Source: Mycolicibacter heraklionensis (GTDB lineage Bacteria; Actinomycetota; Actinomycetes; Mycobacteriales; Mycobacteriaceae). Taken from it: a stretch of 64,000 nt of DNA. Under the pieces are notes generated by a model that searched no databases, was not told the DNA's origin, and was given only the letters and a program-made list of their open reading frames with translations. The stretch is from assembly GCF_019645815.1 (NCBI RefSeq), contig NZ_CP080997.1, positions 4,096,880 through 4,160,879 of the forward strand, read 5' to 3'. The translations under genes and the position numbers were made by a program. Below are positions 24,544 to 33,802 of the stretch, in pieces (the stretch's first letter is position 1; every line of letters begins with the position of its first letter).

Positions 24544-25302
24544 TCAGTCGGGGATCAGTGGGCCGATCGGCCGGGTCGTGGTGGCGTGCACCAGCAGTGC
24601 AGCCAGTTCGGCGGGTCGGCTCAGGAAGGGCGAGTGCGAGGCGTCGATGGTCAGGGGTTCGACACCGAGCCGCCGGCAGACCAGATCGGCCAGCCAGCGC
24701 GGATAGGCCCGATCCTGCTCGCAGCGAATGAAGCTGCGGCCGATATCGGCCGCCCAGAAGTGCGGCACCGACACCGGCGCAACCGTGGTGTCGCCGAACC
24801 GTTCCGGCCCGAGCCGTTCGAAAGCCCAGCGCAGCGTGTCGTCATCGCAGTCGTGGTAGAAGTACTGCCGCGCACCATCGATGTCGGCGAAGGTCATCGT
24901 CCCGTCGTCCGCGAAGTGCAAATGGTTCAGCATGTCAGCGGCCGCGGTGTCGAAGAACTCGGCTCCCTCGCTACCCATCGTCATCGCGTCGGTGTAGCTG
25001 CGCCCCTCCCGGGGCAGCGCCGCGGCCAGATAGACGATGTGGCGCACCAGATCCGGTGCACTGTCCGCGCCCAGGGTGGCGTCGAACCCGCCGCCGGAGT
25101 GCCCGACCAGGACGTCGCCGGGCTGCAGCACCGACGCGACGGCCTCCCGGCGGTTGGCCAGGGTCGACTCCTCGCTGAGCCGAGAGCCGTGGCCGGGCAG
25201 GTCGACGGCGATACCGGTGTGCCCGATGTTCTCCAACTCCGCGATGGTGCGGCTCCAGCACCAGGCTGCGTGAAACCCCCCGTGCACGAAGACGAATCGC
25301 AT
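24544..25302 (-). CDS. Alpha/beta hydrolase, esterase-like
   Basis: Hydrolase of 252 aa: FVFVHGGFHAAWCWSRTI at the N-terminus, the nucleophile in VGHSGGGFDAT, and a C-terminal DASHSPFLSRPAELA with the His. The short HGG...W start and small size resemble plant-type methyl-ester esterases and bacterial relatives. It is the second-last gene in the operon, 17 bases after the cyclase gene. Its substrate is not known; an ester or lactone from the pathway is a fair guess. Confidence 0.87.
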   Translation of the reverse strand: MRFVFVHGGFHAAWCWSRTIAELENIGHTGIAVDLPGHGSRLSEESTLANRREAVASVLQPGDVLVGHSGGGFDATLGADSAPDLVRHIVYLAAALPREGRSYTDAMTMGSEGAEFFDTAAADMLNHLHFADDGTMTFADIDGARQYFYHDCDDDTLRWAFERLGPERFGDTTVAPVSVPHFWAADIGRSFIRCEQDRAYPRWLADLVCRRLGVEPLTIDASHSPFLSRPAELAALLVHATTTRPIGPLIPD

Positions 25303-25319
25303 GACGCTCCTGCCCCGGG

Positions 25320-26309
25320 CTACTTGATCGCGATCGGATTCACCGGCGACCCGACTCCGCCGGTCACCCGCAGCGGCGGCGCCACCAACTGGAACTCGTA
25401 GCGACCGTCAGCGGCGCAATCCGCGGCGAGCGCGCCGAGGTCCCAGTACTCCCCGAGCATCAACCCCATGTCACGCAGGCAGAGCATGTGCAGGGGCAGA
25501 TAGGTTCCCTCGACGCCGGACACCGGATCCTCGACCATCAGGTTGTCGGCGGCCACCGCCGCGACGTCGCGCTCATGCAGCCAGCTGGCGCACCGCCAGT
25601 CCAACCCGGCACCCGGTTCGGCGCCGTCGCCGGTCTGTCGAAACCTTTCCCACCAGCCGGTTCGGACCACCACGATGTCGCCGGGCTCGACCGTGACCTG
25701 TTGAGCCTGTGCCACCGCGTCGAGTTCGTCCGGGGTGATCGGGGTGCCCAGCGGCAGGAAGGTGCCCGCGCCGCGGTGGGCGACCACATCAAGCAGCACG
25801 CCGCGCGAGGTGATGCCCTTGCCGTCGACTTTGTCGATACCGCAGTGGTAGGCGCCCAGGCTGGTGACCGAACTGGCCGGGAAGCCGTTGTAGAGCTGGT
25901 CGTCGTAGTAGACGTGCGACAGCGCATCCCACTGACTGGCGGCCTGCAGCGGCATCACGATCATGTCGTCGTTGAACCGGAACGGGTTGTCGACGAAGAA
26001 CTCGCTGAGCTGCTGCGCCACGATATTGCGATGCCACTCCGGGCCGTACTGAGCCAGCGTGCTGACGTCGCCACCGTCGACGGTCATCACGTGAATCGGG
26101 TTGTGCCGGAACTGAAACGCTCCCTGCGGGCCCGACGACCCGAAATCCACCCCCAGCGGAAACACCTTGCCGTGCCGGACCAGGGCGGCAGCCTGGGCGA
26201 TCTTGGCGGGGGTGATGAGATTGAGCGTGCCCAGTTCGTCGGCGTCGCCCCATCGCCCCCAGTTGCGGACCGTCTCGGCGACCCGGCGGAACTCGGTCAG
26301 GCCGGCCAC
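25320..26309 (-). CDS. Cyclase-family protein (kynurenine formamidase-like)
   Basis: Protein of 329 aa with the cyclase-fold pattern: NWGRWGDADELGTLNLIT, the metal segment AASQWDALSHVYYDD (SQWDALSH in place of HGTHxDxxxH), RGVLLDVVAHRG and VEPGDIVVVRTGWWERF. The family hydrolyses amides or lactones. GTG 26309 overlaps the SDR end by 13 bases and is preferred to the ORF start at 26672, whose extra residues are the SDR read in another frame. It may open a ring or lactone in the pathway. Confidence 0.87.
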   Translation of the reverse strand: MAGLTEFRRVAETVRNWGRWGDADELGTLNLITPAKIAQAAALVRHGKVFPLGVDFGSSGPQGAFQFRHNPIHVMTVDGGDVSTLAQYGPEWHRNIVAQQLSEFFVDNPFRFNDDMIVMPLQAASQWDALSHVYYDDQLYNGFPASSVTSLGAYHCGIDKVDGKGITSRGVLLDVVAHRGAGTFLPLGTPITPDELDAVAQAQQVTVEPGDIVVVRTGWWERFRQTGDGAEPGAGLDWRCASWLHERDVAAVAADNLMVEDPVSGVEGTYLPLHMLCLRDMGLMLGEYWDLGALAADCAADGRYEFQLVAPPLRVTGGVGSPVNPIAIK

Positions 26310-27133
26310 GGCGTCGATCCGTCCGTCAGCGCGGCAGTGGCCCGGCTGCTGATGTTGCCGCCGTCGACCCAGAGCACCTGACCGGTGATGTAGCCGGCCG
26401 CCGAACTGTTCAGGAACACCAACGGTGCAGCCTGTTCGCCCGCACTGGCGACCCGTCCCAGCGGTTTGGGAATGCCGTCGAGAAAGCCCTGACCGTAGCT
26501 GCTGCGCAGTTGATCGAGGATCGGGGTTTCGGTGACGCCGGGCGCGGTGCAGTTGATCCGGATCCCGCGGTGCGCCAACGGTTCGGCGTTGAGTATGCCG
26601 TAGAGGATGATCGCCTCTTTGGACAGCCGGTAGCCCCCGTCGGCGAGCGCGGCGGGATTGGCACGGCACCACTGTAATCCGGCAGCCATGCCCGGCGAGT
26701 TCAACAGGCCGAGGGTGGTCGGCGCGTTTTCGCGGTAGGTCGCCGCGGCCAGCGAGGACACATTGGCGATCGCCGATCCCGCCGGCATCGCCGGCAACAG
26801 CGCTTCGGTGAGGTGGCGCAAACCCAGGAAGTTGATCGTGACCACCCGCTCCGGATCGCCTATGCCCGAGGACACTCCGGCGACGTTGAACAGTGCGTCG
26901 ACCTCCCCCGACTCCCGGATCGCTGCGGCGGCCCGGTCGATGGACGCCGGATCAGCCAGATCAATCGCGTGAAACTCGTCGACACCCGTGGCAGGCTCGA
27001 CGCGGTCCAGGCCGATGACCCGTGCTCCGAGCTCCGCGAGCTGAATCACCAGCGCGGCGCCGATTCCCGACGCACAGCCGGTGACCACGGTTCGTCGGCC
27101 GTCGTAGCGCCACAGCCCAGACGGTGCGCTCAC
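26297..27133 (-). CDS. SDR-family oxidoreductase
   Basis: Short-chain dehydrogenase of 278 aa: VVTGCASGIGAALVIQLAEL for the cofactor, NVAGVSSG at about residue 85, and the catalytic YRLSKEAIILYG. The C-terminus has the family GYITGQVLWVDGG. Its start overlaps the stop of the LLM gene as ATGA and it overlaps the cyclase gene downstream, so all three are translated together. It would oxidise an alcohol or reduce a ketone formed in the pathway. Confidence 0.92.
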   Translation of the reverse strand: MSAPSGLWRYDGRRTVVTGCASGIGAALVIQLAELGARVIGLDRVEPATGVDEFHAIDLADPASIDRAAAAIRESGEVDALFNVAGVSSGIGDPERVVTINFLGLRHLTEALLPAMPAGSAIANVSSLAAATYRENAPTTLGLLNSPGMAAGLQWCRANPAALADGGYRLSKEAIILYGILNAEPLAHRGIRINCTAPGVTETPILDQLRSSYGQGFLDGIPKPLGRVASAGEQAAPLVFLNSSAAGYITGQVLWVDGGNISSRATAALTDGSTPWPA

Positions 27134-28452
27134 CGCCGGCCGCGTTCCCGCTCTGCTCGCTCTTCCTTAGCAAGTTGGGCGGCCTGCACCCGGCCCTCGT
27201 TCATCTCGGCCATCGCCTCGGGGATCTCGGTGGCGGTGAACGTGCCGCCTCGCCCGGTCGGCAGTCCGCCGAACGAGTAGGACTCGTCGAATGCCGGTGC
27301 GGCGGACGCCGGACGGCGAGCCTCCAGCTTCTCCAGCACCGGCTCGAGCCGCTTGGCCTTCTCGGCGACCGCCTTCTCATCGCGTTCGATGAACTCCGGC
27401 AGCACTTCTTTGCCCATCAGCTCGATGGCCTCCATGGTCGCCTCGTGGCTGCGCGGGTTGAGCAACAGGATGAGCTCGTCAACGCCGCTCTCCTCGTAGC
27501 CGCGCAGGAATTCCCGTGCGGTCGCCGGGCTTCCGATCGCCCCGCGGCCCGGCCCATAGGCCAGCGTCGGATCTTTCTCGACCTCTTCGAGATAGCGGTT
27601 CCATACTCCGGTCCGGCCCGGGGTGTGCTCGCCGGTCATGTAGTAGTGCATGATCCCGAACGAGAAGAATCCGCCGCCGACCCCCAGACGCGCGATCGCC
27701 TGCTCATCGGTGGGGGCCACCATCATCGACAGGTCACCACCGATGGCCAGGATGTTCGGGTTCACCTGCGGGGTGACCGGGACACCGGTCTCTTCCAGTG
27801 CCTTGTAGTAGCCGTTGACCCGCTCGGCCAGCGGTCCGGGACCGGTGTAGGCGAAACTCAGTGCGCCGATGCATTTCTCGGCGGCCATCTGCACCGACGC
27901 CGGTCGAGTGCAGGCCACCCAGACCGGCGGATGCGGCTTCTGCATGGGCTTGGGGACAACGTTGCGGGCGGGCATCTGCACATGTTGGCCGTCAAAGCCG
28001 GTGAACGGCTCCTCGGTCATACAGCGAATCGAGACCTCCAGGGCCTCCTCCCATTGCGCGCGCTTGTCGGCCGGGTCGATGCCGAACCCGCCGAGCTCGG
28101 CGATCGAGGATCCTTCCCCGGTGCCGAATTCGACCCGGCCACCGGACAGCAGGTCCAGGGTGGCGACCCGCTCGGCCACTCGGGCGGGGTGGTTGACCAC
28201 CGGGGGCAGGTGCATGATCCCGAAGCCCAGCCGGATGTTCTTGGTCCGCTGGCTGGCCGCGGCCAAGAACATCTCCGGCGCGGTGGCGTGGCAGTACTCC
28301 TCCAGGAAGTGGTGCTCGGTGAGCCAGACCGTGGAGAACCCGGACTTGTCGGCGAGTTCCACCTCGTCCAGGCCGTCGGAGAACAGCAGGCGTTCATCGT
28401 CGTCGGACCATGGCCGCGGCAGCGCGAATTCGTAGAACAGTGAGATCTTCAC
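27130..28452 (-). CDS. LLM-class flavin-dependent oxidoreductase
   Basis: Luciferase-like monooxygenase family member of 440 aa: ISLFYEFALPRPWSDDDE, VWLTEHHFLEEYCHATAPEM, the conserved NIRLGFGIMHLPPVVNHP and LLSGGRVEFGTGEGSS. The TEHHF motif is shared with FMN-dependent monooxygenases, so an oxygen-inserting role is possible. The C-terminal 60 residues are charged and helical and probably extend beyond the barrel. It lies between the KstD-like flavoprotein and the SDR. Confidence 0.9.
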   Translation of the reverse strand: MKISLFYEFALPRPWSDDDERLLFSDGLDEVELADKSGFSTVWLTEHHFLEEYCHATAPEMFLAAASQRTKNIRLGFGIMHLPPVVNHPARVAERVATLDLLSGGRVEFGTGEGSSIAELGGFGIDPADKRAQWEEALEVSIRCMTEEPFTGFDGQHVQMPARNVVPKPMQKPHPPVWVACTRPASVQMAAEKCIGALSFAYTGPGPLAERVNGYYKALEETGVPVTPQVNPNILAIGGDLSMMVAPTDEQAIARLGVGGGFFSFGIMHYYMTGEHTPGRTGVWNRYLEEVEKDPTLAYGPGRGAIGSPATAREFLRGYEESGVDELILLLNPRSHEATMEAIELMGKEVLPEFIERDEKAVAEKAKRLEPVLEKLEARRPASAAPAFDESYSFGGLPTGRGGTFTATEIPEAMAEMNEGRVQAAQLAKEERAERERGRR

Positions 28453-28455
28453 GTT

Positions 28456-30204
28456 TTACCTCCTGGGCGATTGGTTGGGAGTCTGCGATTCGGCGGAGAG
28501 CTGGTGACCGGAGATGTCGGCGAGGTGTTGGGCGGCAACGTAACCGAAGGTCATCGCGGGGCCGATGGTGGCTCCGGCGCCGGCGTAGCTGCGGCCCATC
28601 ACCGGGGCCGAGGTGTTGCCCACCGCGTAGAGCCGGTCGATCACCGAGTCGTCGGCGCGCAGCACCCGGGCGTGCTCGTCGGTACGCAGGCCACCGGAGG
28701 TGCCCAGATCGCCGAGGATGATGCGGAACGCGTAGTAGGGCGGTTTGCCCAGCGGGTGCAGGTTGGGGTTGGGCAGCGTCGGGTCCCCGTAGTAGTTGTC
28801 GTAGACGCTGTCGCCGCGGTTGAAGTCGTCGTCGTGGCCGGAGCGGGCCAACTCGTTGAACCGTTGCGCGGTAGCCCGCAGCCGCTGCGGCGGGACACCG
28901 ATCTCGCCGGCCAGCTCCTCGAAGGAGTTGGCCGCCTTGACCACACCGGACTCCAGCCAGGCCTGCGGTATCCGACGCCCGGTCGGTACGGGCGCTCCGG
29001 GAATCTTCGGGATCGGCAGGTGTCCGGCGACGACGTAGCGGTGGAAGGATCGCTGGTCGGTGACCAGCCAGCATGGGATGTGGGTGACGCCGGCCTGCTG
29101 TCCGGCGATCATGGCGTGCGCGAAATCCATGTAGGGCGCCGCTTCGTTGATGAACCGCTCGCCGTCGCCGTTGACGATGAACTGGGACGGCATCATGCGT
29201 TCGTTGAGCATGAACTGCAGTCGCCCGTCGGGCCAGCACAGCGCCGGGAACCACCAGGCCTCGTCGAGCAGTTCGGTCGCCGCGCCGATGCGTTCCCCGG
29301 CCCGGATACCGTCGCCGGTGGCCAGCGGGTTGCCGAAGCTCCAATCGTGTTCCAGCACCGGCTGATACTGCTGGCGCCAGGCCAAGTCGTGGTCGAACCC
29401 ACCGCTGGCCAAGATGATGCCACGGCGCGCCAGGATGCGCTGTGTCCGACCGCCGCGCCGCACCACCGCACCGATCACCGCGCCGGAGTCGTCGGTGATC
29501 AGCTCGGTCATCGGTGTGTCCAGCCACAGCGGTATGTCGCGTTCGAGCATGGCCAGCCGGAGCCGTGCGGCCAGCGACTGACCGATGGCGGCCATCCGAT
29601 CCCCGAATACCCGGGCGCGGAACATCCGCCACAGCAGCTTGACCAGGATCGCTTTGCCGCGCCATGACTGGCGAACCTGGTAGAAGAGCCGAAGATCCTT
29701 GGGGCCCAGCCAGATCCCCTTGGGCGCCAACGCCAGCGGAGCCAGCAGATTCTGCTCCTCGTCGCCGAGCTTGCGCAGGTCGATGGCGGGCACGTTGATG
29801 GTGCTGCCCAGCGCCGACCCGCCCGGCAGCTCCGGGTAGTAGTCGGCATAGCCGGGCTTCCAGACAAACTCGAACCAGGGGCTGCTGGCCTCCAAGAACT
29901 CCATCATCCGCGGGGCGGCATCCACGTATTGCCGCAACCGCGCATCACTGACCAGCCCGTCGGTGATCACCCGGAGGTAGGTCAGCACGTCGTCGGGGTC
30001 GGGCGCGTAGCCTTCCCGACGCTGCGACGGCGCCCCGGGCACCCAGATGCCGCCGCCGGACAGCGCAGTCGAACCGCCGAAGTATCGCGACTTCTCCACG
30101 ACCAACGTATCGAGCCCGCGGGAGTCGGCGGCCAGCGCCGCGGTCATTCCGCCGCCACCGGAGCCGACGACGAGCACGTCGACGACGTGGTCTGGGTCGC
30201 TCAC
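28456..30204 (-). CDS. FAD-dependent dehydrogenase, KstD/fumarate-reductase type
   Basis: Flavoprotein of 582 aa: dinucleotide-binding start VLVVGSGGGGMTAALAADSR, then VEKSRYFGGSTALSGGGIWV, and a C-terminal LYAVGNTSAPVMGRSYAGAG that closes the FAD site. The build is that of 3-ketosteroid delta-1-dehydrogenases and related enzymes. GTG 30204 overlaps the dioxygenase stop as GTGA. A second flavoprotein of this class lies at 34528-36171. The substrate is probably a cyclic ketone but this is inference. Confidence 0.9.
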   Translation of the reverse strand: MSDPDHVVDVLVVGSGGGGMTAALAADSRGLDTLVVEKSRYFGGSTALSGGGIWVPGAPSQRREGYAPDPDDVLTYLRVITDGLVSDARLRQYVDAAPRMMEFLEASSPWFEFVWKPGYADYYPELPGGSALGSTINVPAIDLRKLGDEEQNLLAPLALAPKGIWLGPKDLRLFYQVRQSWRGKAILVKLLWRMFRARVFGDRMAAIGQSLAARLRLAMLERDIPLWLDTPMTELITDDSGAVIGAVVRRGGRTQRILARRGIILASGGFDHDLAWRQQYQPVLEHDWSFGNPLATGDGIRAGERIGAATELLDEAWWFPALCWPDGRLQFMLNERMMPSQFIVNGDGERFINEAAPYMDFAHAMIAGQQAGVTHIPCWLVTDQRSFHRYVVAGHLPIPKIPGAPVPTGRRIPQAWLESGVVKAANSFEELAGEIGVPPQRLRATAQRFNELARSGHDDDFNRGDSVYDNYYGDPTLPNPNLHPLGKPPYYAFRIILGDLGTSGGLRTDEHARVLRADDSVIDRLYAVGNTSAPVMGRSYAGAGATIGPAMTFGYVAAQHLADISGHQLSAESQTPNQSPRR

Positions 30205-31151
30205 CGGATCACCTCCGTGGGTTGCGCGGTGCGGATGGCGAACCCGGCGATCAGTTCCGGGGCCGGCCGGTAGTAGCGCTGGGCGATGCGGTAGCGGCCC
30301 TGGGCCGCGAGCGCGCCGAATGCTGCTGCCCAGGTGCGGATCTCGTGCGCGGAGCCGCCGCCCTCCTGGGTGATGAACGTGTTGGACCAGTCGGCGAGGT
30401 CGTCGAGCCGGCCGCTGTCGACGATGGACAGAAAGCGCTGATCGAATTCCGGGTTCAGCGGTGCGAGGTTGTTCGCCCCGGCCGCGAAGTCGCGGGCCGC
30501 CGCGATCGTCGCGTCCTGGCGGGCTTGGCGCTGCTCGGCGCTCATGGCGGTGCCGTGCAGGATCCGGTCCCGGGTGACTGGTGGCGCGGTCGCCAGCGTC
30601 GGGATCGGCGGATCATGGGAGAGCCCACCGGATCCCACCACCAGTACCCGCAGTTCCAGGCCGGCCAAGAACTCCCCCACCGCGGCGCCCAGCGCGCGAG
30701 CGCGGTGTATCGGCCCGAGCGGGGCGGCGACCGCGTTGAGGAAGATCGGGATCACCGGGCAGGCCGTAGCGTCACCGAACAGCCGCGCCAGCGGCTGCGT
30801 CACCGCGTGATCGACCTCCATGGACGCCGAAACGGCCACGTCCACACCGCGTTCCAGCACCGCCGCCGCGCACTCACGCGCGATGTCGGCAGGGACGTCC
30901 AGTGCCCCGAGGTGTGTGCCGTAGTCACCGATGCCCTGGGCGGCGGTGCCGATGCAGAACGGCGGCATCAGCTGCAAGAAGAACCCGTTGTAGTGGTCCG
31001 GCGCGAAGATCACCGTCAGCTGCGGGTCGAAGTCGGCGACGAACGCCGCGGCGTCGGCGATCGCGGCCTCGATGTCGTCCATCAACTCACGGGGTGGTTC
31101 CGGCAGATTCAACAGGGGGCTGTGGGACATGCAGCACAGGGCCAGTGCCAT
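30201..31151 (-). CDS. MhpB-like extradiol dioxygenase (LigB family)
   Basis: Protein of 316 aa. The class III extradiol signature is clear: LCCMSHSPLLNLP at the N-terminus with the iron-binding His, FAPDHYNGFFLQLMPPF and GSGGLSHDPPIP. This matches 2,3-dihydroxyphenylpropionate 1,2-dioxygenase in length and motif order. It should open a catechol ring next to a hydroxyl group. ATG 31151 has AAGGGGG about 10 bases upstream and overlaps the end of the flavin hydroxylase gene by 65 bases. Confidence 0.88.
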   Translation of the reverse strand: MALALCCMSHSPLLNLPEPPRELMDDIEAAIADAAAFVADFDPQLTVIFAPDHYNGFFLQLMPPFCIGTAAQGIGDYGTHLGALDVPADIARECAAAVLERGVDVAVSASMEVDHAVTQPLARLFGDATACPVIPIFLNAVAAPLGPIHRARALGAAVGEFLAGLELRVLVVGSGGLSHDPPIPTLATAPPVTRDRILHGTAMSAEQRQARQDATIAAARDFAAGANNLAPLNPEFDQRFLSIVDSGRLDDLADWSNTFITQEGGGSAHEIRTWAAAFGALAAQGRYRIAQRYYRPAPELIAGFAIRTAQPTEVIR

Positions 31152-32799
31152 CGGGACGATCACCCCCTTGCGGCGTCGAAGCCACCGGCTCGAGGGCCAA
31201 GACACTGAAGAGTCGGGCGCTCACCTCGGGGGCGCGCTGCGCGATGCAGGCCGCGGCGATGCAGCGGTCCGGGCGCAGGAACAGCACCGACTCGCTGTGC
31301 CGGTCGAACCAGGCCTTCAGCTGCCCGGTCCGGTCGCCGACGATGGTGACCGCGGGGTCATCGGCCTGACCGGGCGGGGTCCAGTGCAGCTGGGTCGACG
31401 GCCGCACCGCGATGAAGCTGGCCCCCAGCGCCGTCCACCGCGCGAAGGCGTCTTCGCCGAGCAGAACCCGGGGATTGTTGTTCCAGGCCACGACCGCGAA
31501 GCCGGTGCCGATCACGTCGTCCAGGAGTAGGTCGGTACCACTGCGGGTGTCGACGCGCGGCTGGATGAACAGGGTTCCCGCCGGGGAATCGGGACGCCGT
31601 GGCTGGTCATGGACGACCGCGCCCTGCTCGTAACGCGGCATCGGCTTGAACCGCATCTCCAGGACGTAGCGCTTGAGAGTCGGCACCGCCGAGGCCGCAC
31701 GGATCACCCGGTCACGCAGGCCCGCCACCCGGCGGTTGGTCGGGGAGATCACTTTGCCGACCATCGTGGAGAGGTCGATCATCGCGCGGGCATGCTTGCG
31801 CCGCTCGGTGTCGTAGCTGTCCAGCAGGCTGGGCCGCGCCTGACCCCGGACCACCGCGGCCAGCTTCCAGCCCAGGTTCATCGCGTCGCGGATCCCGCTG
31901 TTGTAGCCCTGGCCCTGCCAGACCGGCATGAGATGCGCGGCGTCGCCGGCCAGCAGCAGCCGGCCACGGCGAAAGGCGCCGGCGATCCGGGAGTGGTGGG
32001 TGTAGACCCGGTGACGGATCACGTCGACGTCGTGCGGATGCGGCAGGAACGGAGCCAGCATGGCCGCGACGAATTCGGGATCTTCGGCCTGCTCATCGGT
32101 CTCGTCGGCGTGAATCATGAACTCGAACCGGCGAATACCGTGCGCGATCGAGATCGAGGCGTACGGGCGCGCCGGGTCGGCACCGACCTCGCTGTTGGGA
32201 TGGCCGAGCGGGTCATTGGCGATGTCGACCACCAGCCAGCGCGTCGACGAGGTGGTGCCGTCGAAGGACACTCCCATCAACCGGCGGGTGGCGCTGCGTC
32301 CCCCGTCGCAACCGACGACGTAGCGAGCCGAGACTGTCTGCGGTTCCCGGCCCTCGCCGCCGATGCTCACCGTCACCGAATCGGGAGTCTCGGCGACCCC
32401 GCTCATCGGCCGGCCCCACAGCACCTGGACATGGTCGAAGCGCTCCAGGCCGCGCAGCAGCTCGGCGTCGACCAGGGGCTGCACGAAGCCGTTGCGCTTG
32501 GGCCACCCGAAACAGGCGTCGGCGGGCGCCATTTCGGCCAGCAATCGCCGCCGGCCGTCGTAGAACCGCAGGATCTGGTTCGGGACGGTGTGCGGCAGCA
32601 CGGCGTCCACCAGACCGATCGCCTGAAAAGTGCGCAGCGACTCGTCGTCGAGACCGACCCCCCGGGGGTAGTCGATGAGTGTGTCGCGTTCCTCGATGAC
32701 CAGGGTGCGAATCCCTTGCAGGCCGAGGATATTGGCCAGGGTCAGGCCGACCGGACCGGCGCCGACCACGACGACCTCGACATCACTGAGCACGGCCAC
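31087..32799 (-). CDS. MhpA-like FAD aromatic hydroxylase
   Basis: Group A flavin monooxygenase of 570 aa: EVVVVGAGPVGLTLANILGL at the N-terminus, the DG motif GCDGGRSATRR near 165 and GRLLLAGDAAHLMPVWQGQG near 290. A C-terminal thioredoxin-like part follows. Length and order match 3-(3-hydroxyphenyl)propionate hydroxylase, which makes the catechol for an MhpB-type dioxygenase, the very next gene. GTG 32799, one base after the previous stop, is chosen over the ORF start at 32856. Its end overlaps the dioxygenase gene. Confidence 0.88.
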   Translation of the reverse strand: MAVLSDVEVVVVGAGPVGLTLANILGLQGIRTLVIEERDTLIDYPRGVGLDDESLRTFQAIGLVDAVLPHTVPNQILRFYDGRRRLLAEMAPADACFGWPKRNGFVQPLVDAELLRGLERFDHVQVLWGRPMSGVAETPDSVTVSIGGEGREPQTVSARYVVGCDGGRSATRRLMGVSFDGTTSSTRWLVVDIANDPLGHPNSEVGADPARPYASISIAHGIRRFEFMIHADETDEQAEDPEFVAAMLAPFLPHPHDVDVIRHRVYTHHSRIAGAFRRGRLLLAGDAAHLMPVWQGQGYNSGIRDAMNLGWKLAAVVRGQARPSLLDSYDTERRKHARAMIDLSTMVGKVISPTNRRVAGLRDRVIRAASAVPTLKRYVLEMRFKPMPRYEQGAVVHDQPRRPDSPAGTLFIQPRVDTRSGTDLLLDDVIGTGFAVVAWNNNPRVLLGEDAFARWTALGASFIAVRPSTQLHWTPPGQADDPAVTIVGDRTGQLKAWFDRHSESVLFLRPDRCIAAACIAQRAPEVSARLFSVLALEPVASTPQGGDRPDGTGPVLHVPQPPVESAGTTP

Positions 32800-32800
32800 G

Positions 32801-33664
32801 CTAGCGCTCCAGCAGGAATTCCAGGTGGAGGCGGTTGAAGGTCTCGGGGTCCTCATACTGGGGCCAGTGGCCGCAGCCGGGCATGAGTTCGAACCGGGAA
32901 CCCGGGATCATCGAGGCGATCCGCTTCCCCTCTTCGACGTCGGCCGTAGGGTCGTCGCTGGTCCAGACCACCAGTGTGGGCGCGGTGATCTTTCCGTAGT
33001 CGGCTGGTCCCAACAGGTTTCGGGCCCGGATCTGTGGGTCTTGCAACGCCATGATGTCGCGCATCGCGTCGACGAATCCCGGCAGCCGGTAGATCCGCTG
33101 GCGGCTGGCGACGATGTCGTCGTAGTCCTTGGTCTTGTCGGCCATCAACCACTTGATGCGCGCCTGGACCGTTTCCCAGCTGGGGTTCTCGACCGCGGCC
33201 ATCGACAGCGTGATGATCCGTTTCATCACCTCGGGGTCGGCCTGGGACCCGCCGGCGGTGTTGAGCACCAGCCGCCCGACCCGGTCGGGGTGGTCGATGG
33301 CGGCCCGTGCCGCCACCCATCCCCCCAGGGATTCACCACTGATGCTGGCCGTCTGCGCACCGATCGCGTCCAGCACATCCATCAGGTGCGCCACGTAATG
33401 GCCGATTTCCAGGGGATGACCGGGCTTGTCGGTGTAGCCGTGACCGAGCATGTCCACCGACCAGGTCCAGAAGTGCTCGGCGTGTGCGGCGAGATTGCGG
33501 ACGTAGGCCTCGGCGTGCCCGCCGGAGCCGTGCAGCAGCACCAGCACCGGCTTGGCCGGGTCGCCGGCCCGCAGGTACCGGGTGCGAACGCCGCTCGCGT
33601 CGAGATACCCCTGCTCGAACGCGACACCCTGGAGGTCACTCCAGACGCTCTCGAACTCCGGCAC
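32801..33664 (-). CDS. MhpC-like alpha/beta hydrolase
   Basis: Hydrolase of 287 aa: LVLLHGSGGHAEAYVRN, nucleophile elbow ISGESLGGWVAA, acid near WTSDDPTADVEEG and His in GCGHWPQYEDPE. In meta-cleavage operons such a hydrolase splits the ring-opened product, and its place directly before the hydroxylase and dioxygenase fits. GTG 33664 is preferred to the ORF start at 33721 because AAGAGGTGG lies about five bases upstream. It is the first gene of the minus-strand operon. Confidence 0.87.
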   Translation of the reverse strand: MPEFESVWSDLQGVAFEQGYLDASGVRTRYLRAGDPAKPVLVLLHGSGGHAEAYVRNLAAHAEHFWTWSVDMLGHGYTDKPGHPLEIGHYVAHLMDVLDAIGAQTASISGESLGGWVAARAAIDHPDRVGRLVLNTAGGSQADPEVMKRIITLSMAAVENPSWETVQARIKWLMADKTKDYDDIVASRQRIYRLPGFVDAMRDIMALQDPQIRARNLLGPADYGKITAPTLVVWTSDDPTADVEEGKRIASMIPGSRFELMPGCGHWPQYEDPETFNRLHLEFLLER

Positions 33665-33689
33665 CGCCCACCTCTTCCCTACGCTCAGC

Positions 33690-33704
33690 GGAAATATCAT
33701 TCTC
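33690..33704. promoter_or_regulatory. Copy 1 of the GRRADTNNNRTTCTY motif
   Basis: GGAAATATCATTCTC in the divergent region between the MhpC-like hydrolase and the IclR-type regulator, 26 bases before the hydrolase start. It is preceded by CAGC as in copy 2. Confidence 0.5.
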
Positions 33705-33802
33705 ATTTTGCGGCATATCAAACGTGCTTTTATCGCACATAGATGTACGTTATATTCAAGAGCATCACTCTCACGCGGGTGTATGTCAAGGAGGCCCTGC
33801 TG

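Noticed and set aside
25320..26672. Longer cyclase ORF of 450 codons
   Set aside because: The first about 120 codons are the SDR gene in another frame; GTG 26309 gives the normal family length.
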